Made by a program: the position numbers and the translations under genes
In this document: positions 59,885 to 64,000 of the stretch, piece by piece
Layout of the letters: each line of letters starts with the position of its first letter
Numbering within the stretch: position 1 is the first letter of the stretch
Notes under the pieces: model-generated
The model's database searches: none
Told to the model about the DNA's origin: nothing
What the model saw: only the letters and a program-made list of their open reading frames with translations
Assembly: GCA_947452555.1 (NCBI GenBank)
Contig: CANGDH010000002.1
Location: 1-64,000, forward strand
Origin: Bacteroidota bacterium
Lineage (GTDB): Bacteria > Bacteroidota > Bacteroidia > Chitinophagales > Chitinophagaceae
DNA length: 64,000 nucleotides
Direction: 5' to 3'

Positions 59885-60949
59885 TTAAATAATGTCGAAT
59901 CCGAATCCAGGGCGTTTATTGATATTCATAAAGCCATCTTTAATTTCAAAACCACCGCGAACTAAGTCTTCAGCTAAGTCCAAACTGCCGTCCAAGTCAA
60001 TGTATTTTGTATTTGGGCAACTATAAGCCACATGTAATGCTGCGGTAATACTAATGATACTTTCGTCATTGCAGCCCCAGAACAAATCTATATTCCCATG
60101 CTGTGCAATAGTTCCAATCTCTTTTGCTCCAACTATACCTCCGCATTTCATGAGTTTGATATTATAAATTCCAAAAGGTTTATTTATCGCCAACTGTAAA
60201 GCCGCTGTTGCGTCTTTTAAGGACTCGTCTGCTGTTAAGAGGGTTCTATCACTTTCTTCAAGTAATAATAGTTCCTGCTCTAGGCCTACCGCTAATGGTT
60301 GTTCAATTAATTCTAATCCTTGTTGTTTAGTAGCATTTATAAATGTTTTTAGTTCATTTAAATTATACCCCTGATTAGCGTCTACTCTTATTTTAAAATC
60401 AGTTCCATATGTAGATCTTAATTGTAAAACCCTTTCAATATCTTCTTCTACATTTAAACCCGTTTTTACTTTTAATATTCTAAAACCAAGCTTTTTATAA
60501 TCGGCAGCTTCTTCTAAAGTTTCTTGTACATTTTTAATTCCAATGGTAACAGAGGTTGCTAATGCATTAACTTTTTGACCATAAAAATCTACAATCGAAA
60601 TTCCTAAATATTTTCCAAAAGCATCATGCAAGGCAATGTCAATGGCAGCTTGTGTACCTGGCAAGTGACTGAATTGTAAATTTGATTCGAAAATAATTTG
60701 TTGAAAATGACGAATATCTCTGCCAACAAAATTCGAAACGAATTCAGTTTGCAAATTTAATAAAGTAGTTTCAGTGGTCTCTCCAACCACTTCTTCGGCA
60801 GGACTTCCTGAACCATAACCTATCATGCCGTTTTCTAATTCAATTTCTAAAAATGCCAACCTTACATCCGTAAATGTACTATAAGCAATGGTGTATGGCT
60901 TCGTCAACGCCATATTTTTTAAATAAGATCTTACTGCTACTATTTTCAT
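59885..60949 (-). CDS. Dipeptide (L-Ala-D/L-Glu) epimerase-like enolase-superfamily enzyme
   Basis: 354 aa. MLE-type N-terminal capping domain (VRLAFLEIELENGMIGYGSG), barrel with FRILKVKTG (base K), DANQGYNL, ADESL and GCNDES; the latter set is usual for the AE epimerase group. Converts L-Ala-D-Glu from murein recycling, or similar dipeptides. 26 bp after the DUF1611 gene. Confidence 0.87.
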   Translation of the reverse strand: MKIVAVRSYLKNMALTKPYTIAYSTFTDVRLAFLEIELENGMIGYGSGSPAEEVVGETTETTLLNLQTEFVSNFVGRDIRHFQQIIFESNLQFSHLPGTQAAIDIALHDAFGKYLGISIVDFYGQKVNALATSVTIGIKNVQETLEEAADYKKLGFRILKVKTGLNVEEDIERVLQLRSTYGTDFKIRVDANQGYNLNELKTFINATKQQGLELIEQPLAVGLEQELLLLEESDRTLLTADESLKDATAALQLAINKPFGIYNIKLMKCGGIVGAKEIGTIAQHGNIDLFWGCNDESIISITAALHVAYSCPNTKYIDLDGSLDLAEDLVRGGFEIKDGFMNINKRPGFGFDII

Positions 60950-60975
60950 TAACTCAATTATTATCTACTAAATTA

Positions 60976-62052
60976 TTATTTAATCAAACTCTTTAATACT
61001 GGTATCAATTTTTCTACTCCCTCTTGTATTGGCAGTAAGACAGGAATTTTCAATTTCTGCTCATATGTTAGTTGATAAGCAAATGCTTCTTCTGTACTAC
61101 AGTCTTCTGTATTAACAGCCAAGGCAATCACTTTGGATCCTAGCTTTTCAATGATTTCAATTTCAGATTCAACCGACGGAATGGCGCCCCAATGTTCGTC
61201 ATTGTCAAAATATTTACGCTTTGGTGCAAATAATAAAATTACCTGCTTTGCATTTCCAGAAATTAATAATTCAATCCCACAAGGACCACTTGGATTTCTC
61301 AATGAAGACTGACCCTCTAAAAAAATAATATCAGCAGCCGTTTCCTTCGAACAACTTACAATTGCATTTTCTAACTCACCGGAAACAAAGTCGTTTAAGG
61401 TAGAATCAAAAATGAATCCATACTTACCGCCTTGTAGCCAGCCTGTTTGACCTGTATAAATCATTTGAGCTTTTATGTCTTCTGCCTCACAAGCCTGTCT
61501 CAACATTCTTGCTGTGGTTCTTTTACCCATCGCACAATCCATACCAATCACCGCAACTATAGGTGCTTTCACCTTAAATATTTCTCCAGTCCAAAAATGG
61601 AGGTCTTCTCTGTTTTTTGGTTTTCTTACGTCAATCAATACAGCTCCATTAGCGGCAGCCAATGACACTATTTCCGGCTTATCATTTAAGTATTCGTGCA
61701 ATCCATTTACTATTGAAATTCCATTCTTTAAAGCTCCCTTAACTACTTCTAACATATCTCCAGGTAAACGACCACCCACTGTTGCTACTCCAATGATTAA
61801 GTATTGGATTGGCGCAAATGATACTGGGTTATTAAAATGCTGAATTGCCTTTTCTATATTTTCAAAAACAGGTATTCCTCTTTTTTGACCATCTAGTAAT
61901 TCCCCTGCATCTTGACATGCAGTTGCTGCACAATCTACAATTCCTAAAATATTAAACCGTTCCGTTCCTCTAATTAAACCATGAGCTGTTTTAGCATCTG
62001 ACGTGGTTAAAAGTCCGTTTGTTAAAATAATTGCATTATTCATTTCATTCAT
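60976..62052 (-). CDS. DUF1611 family P-loop protein
   Basis: 358 aa. N-terminal domain (LLTTSDAKTAHGLIRGTERF), C-terminal P-loop-like GMDCAMGKRTTARMLRQACE and Walker-B-like IIFLEGQSSLRNPSGPCG. Known to occur beside L-Ala-D/L-Glu epimerase genes, which agrees with the gene following it here. The enzymatic reaction is not clear from the sequence. Confidence 0.88.
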   Translation of the reverse strand: MNEMNNAIILTNGLLTTSDAKTAHGLIRGTERFNILGIVDCAATACQDAGELLDGQKRGIPVFENIEKAIQHFNNPVSFAPIQYLIIGVATVGGRLPGDMLEVVKGALKNGISIVNGLHEYLNDKPEIVSLAAANGAVLIDVRKPKNREDLHFWTGEIFKVKAPIVAVIGMDCAMGKRTTARMLRQACEAEDIKAQMIYTGQTGWLQGGKYGFIFDSTLNDFVSGELENAIVSCSKETAADIIFLEGQSSLRNPSGPCGIELLISGNAKQVILLFAPKRKYFDNDEHWGAIPSVESEIEIIEKLGSKVIALAVNTEDCSTEEAFAYQLTYEQKLKIPVLLPIQEGVEKLIPVLKSLIK

Positions 62053-62056
62053 TCAT

Positions 62057-63568
62057 TTATTTTTTAATTAACACGCCTGGCAATTTGCCAGTTGCTTTTT
62101 GTTCTTGAAAAATTAATTGTCCATTCACCCATACCATTTCAATACCAGTTGACAATGCTTTACTATTTTGAATTGTGGAATTGTCATTTACAGTAGCTGG
62201 ATCTAATAATACTAAGTCTGCATAATTTCCAACTGCAATTAAGCCTCTGTCTTGTATTCCTAAATGTTCTGCAGTCAATCCTGTCATTTTAAATATGGCA
62301 GTCTCTAATGGCATTAATTGCTCGTCTCTTGCATACTTACCTAAAACTCTTGGGAAGGAACCATACCCCCTAGGATGTCCGCCAGTATTGCCGTCTGAAC
62401 AAATATTTGAATAAGACCAGCTTATAAACGCTGAAACGTCTTGGTCGCTCATGCCTTTTGCAGCAATTGCTTCCACTGTACCTTTAAAATTAGGATTAGC
62501 CGTTTTAAACTTTGATGCCAATTTAATAAGTTCAATTAAAGTTACTGCTGGAGTCTCTTTTCTTTCTTGTGCAATTGCGGCAATGGTCTTTCCTTTATAA
62601 ACTGGAACAGGAGCAAACTGAACTAGCACAGAAGCAGTAGCATCAAAAACTTGGTCTACTGCAAACTGTGCACTTGCTAAGTTTTCGTAATCTCTTTTTG
62701 CGAACAAAACCCTTAAAGTAGAATTCCAAAAATTATAAGGATACACGTCTGCTGTAATATTGATTCCCTCCGCTCTAGCTTTTTGTAATTTAATTAAAAA
62801 ACTATTTGCTGTATTCCATTTGTCTTTAATACCAATTTTAATATGTGATACTTGTACCGGCATTTTTGTTACCCTTCCTATTTCAATAATTTCTTCCATG
62901 GCGTCGTCAATAGTAATATCCTCACTTCTTATATGACTCATATACCTAGTATGGTACTCAGCTGCAACTTTTGCAAGGTCTATCACTTCTTGATTGGAGG
63001 AATAAAATGCTTGCTCATATTCCAATCCACTAGACAACCCTAATGATCCCTTTTTTAAGTCGGTGGCGAGCATTGATTTCATATGTTCTATCTCCAATGG
63101 CGTTGCCTTTCTTAATACATCATTTTCACCCATAGTCATTTCTCTTAAGGTAGAATGACCAGTATAAGTACCCACATTGATTGCAACCGGTTTTGATTGC
63201 ATCATGGCCATAAGTGTATCCATTAAATAGCTTTCTCCGTCCTGTCCTATAATGATGGAAGTTACTCCCTGACTTGCATTAGGGATACCTTCTGGATGCT
63301 CCATTAGACTTGAAAAATGATGGCTATGCGAGTCTATAAATCCTGGGGCCAGTACTTTTCCTTTTCCATCAATAACCTGCTCTCCTTTATTTTCAGTAAG
63401 GTCCCCAATAGCGACTATTTTATTCTCGGAAATCCTTACCGCACCTTTATAAGATTGCGCACCTGTACCGTCTACAATTATAACATTTTTGATTAATTGT
63501 GCACTAAGGCTATGCCATGAAAATAAGACAGTCAGTACTAGTAATATTTTTTTTGTAAGCTTTTGCAT
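62057..63568 (-). CDS. N-acyl-D-amino-acid deacylase-like amidohydrolase
   Basis: 503 aa with signal peptide (MQKLTKKILLVLTVLFSWHS, ending LSA). Metal-binding GFIDSHSHHFSS, GQDGESY, HIRSEDITIDDAMEEI, VSHIKIGIKD and GNYADLVLLD, the pattern of D-aminoacylase and AmdD-like enzymes. It probably removes acyl groups from D-amino acids in the periplasm. First gene of an operon with DUF1611, epimerase and permease. Confidence 0.9.
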   Translation of the reverse strand: MQKLTKKILLVLTVLFSWHSLSAQLIKNVIIVDGTGAQSYKGAVRISENKIVAIGDLTENKGEQVIDGKGKVLAPGFIDSHSHHFSSLMEHPEGIPNASQGVTSIIIGQDGESYLMDTLMAMMQSKPVAINVGTYTGHSTLREMTMGENDVLRKATPLEIEHMKSMLATDLKKGSLGLSSGLEYEQAFYSSNQEVIDLAKVAAEYHTRYMSHIRSEDITIDDAMEEIIEIGRVTKMPVQVSHIKIGIKDKWNTANSFLIKLQKARAEGINITADVYPYNFWNSTLRVLFAKRDYENLASAQFAVDQVFDATASVLVQFAPVPVYKGKTIAAIAQERKETPAVTLIELIKLASKFKTANPNFKGTVEAIAAKGMSDQDVSAFISWSYSNICSDGNTGGHPRGYGSFPRVLGKYARDEQLMPLETAIFKMTGLTAEHLGIQDRGLIAVGNYADLVLLDPATVNDNSTIQNSKALSTGIEMVWVNGQLIFQEQKATGKLPGVLIKK

Positions 63569-63617
63569 TGGGTAAGAATTTTAAAAATTTCTACCTGTAA
63601 TTTAAGGCTAAAATTTC

Positions 63618-63653
63618 AAAAGCCCCGCTTGAATTACTTCAGGCGGGGCTTTT
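63618..63653. terminator. Terminator after the phosphate transporter gene
   Basis: 11-bp GC-rich stem AAAAGCCCCGC (63618-63628) and GCGGGGCTTTT (63643-63653), symmetric, with Ts on either strand. It separates the transporter from the D-aminoacylase operon. Confidence 0.9.
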
Positions 63654-63674
63654 GATTATGTCTAATCAAATTAA

Positions 63675-64000
63675 TTATTTTGTAAAATAATGAACAATAA
63701 AATAAGTGACAGCAGCCAATATACCACTTACTGGAATCGTTAATACCCATGCCCATAATAAGCTGGTTGTAACTCCCCATCTAACTGCACTTAAACGTTT
63801 AGTAGCTCCCACTCCAATAATAGAGCCAGTAATAGTATGTGTAGTTGAAACTGGTATTCCCATTTGTCCAGTGAAGAACAAAGTAAACGCACCTGCAGTT
63901 TCTGCAGCTACTCCTTCCAATGGAGTTACTTTGGTGATTTTGGAACCCATTGTTTTTATAATTTTCCATCCACCACTCATGGTACCTAAACCTATAGCTA
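63675..64000 (-). CDS. Inorganic phosphate transporter (PiT), C-terminal part
   Basis: Cut by the right edge; an ATG at 63980 is internal because the frame stays open to 64000 (reading AIGLGTMSGGWKIIKTMG). PiT features: GSKITKVTPLEGVAAETAGA, FTGQMGIPVSTTHTITGSII, GVGATKRLSAVRWGVT. Last 108 residues of a low-affinity H+ or Na+/phosphate symporter. Confidence 0.95.
   Translation of the reverse strand, partial: AIGLGTMSGGWKIIKTMGSKITKVTPLEGVAAETAGAFTLFFTGQMGIPVSTTHTITGSIIGVGATKRLSAVRWGVTTSLLWAWVLTIPVSGILAAVTYFIVHYFTK

Noticed and set aside
1..64000. CRISPR arrays or rRNA genes
   Set aside because: No regular repeat-spacer pattern and no rRNA-like sequence were seen in any part of the window.

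Overview
The window looks like chromosome of a low-GC Bacteroidota bacterium, most likely a Chitinophagaceae-type freshwater or sediment organism. This is inferred from TANNTTTG-type promoters in front of the tRNA genes, a TonB receptor with a carboxypeptidase-like N-terminal domain, signal peptides ending in A-Q, and the gene families present. No rRNA or CRISPR array is visible, and nothing names a species.

Layout. (1) 1-3900: the 3' part of a large serine recombinase runs into the 3' end of tRNA-Asn, so the right edge of an integrated element lies just off the left side. Core genes follow: a Rieske protein, hflX and an outer-membrane beta-barrel. (2) 3904-25956: a tRNA-Ile2(CAT) gene followed by an accretion island. 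Fragments of the same tRNA 3' half recur near 9227, 14561, 21599, 24664 and 25929. They divide the island into about five units, three with complete but different tyrosine integrases and one with only a decayed integrase start. Unit 1 pairs an integrase and excisionase with an HUH-type Rep and a multi-hairpin origin candidate. Unit 2 carries an HNH homing-type endonuclease, a DUF4041/GIY-YIG protein and an AlbA_2 protein. Unit 3 carries a RepA-like ATPase, an Xre regulator and an overlapping three-gene cassette of unknown function. Units 4 and 5 hold lipoproteins and a DoxX-like/thioredoxin pair. (3) 25977-35908: a DUF5077-DUF3472 gene broken by one in-frame stop, small membrane proteins, a cytochrome c lipoprotein, and three of four paralogs that share a histidine-rich start and one membrane helix. 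(4) 35918-42956: a multicopper oxidase, MORN-repeat lipoprotein and SCO1 operon diverges from an ECF sigma factor, a likely anti-sigma, two Spy-like proteins and a TonB receptor. The divergent promoters carry the same bipartite motif in mirror image, which suggests one sigma-controlled metal or envelope-stress regulon. (5) 42953-64000: mostly ordinary chromosome, with an amidase, two photolyase-family proteins, a fourth His-rich paralog plus the relic of a fifth, a P-type ATPase, two L,D-transpeptidase-fold proteins, a class II cyclic-nucleotide phosphodiesterase, and a four-gene operon (D-aminoacylase, DUF1611, dipeptide epimerase, APC permease) that fits catabolism of murein-derived or D-amino-acid compounds. 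A phosphate transporter is cut by the right edge.

The least explained features are the tRNA-Ile2 tandem array, the HUH-Rep element with its branched origin-like DNA, the mirrored ECF promoter pair, the His-rich membrane paralogs, and a hairpin with an upstream mini-ORF at the start of an ACT-domain gene.
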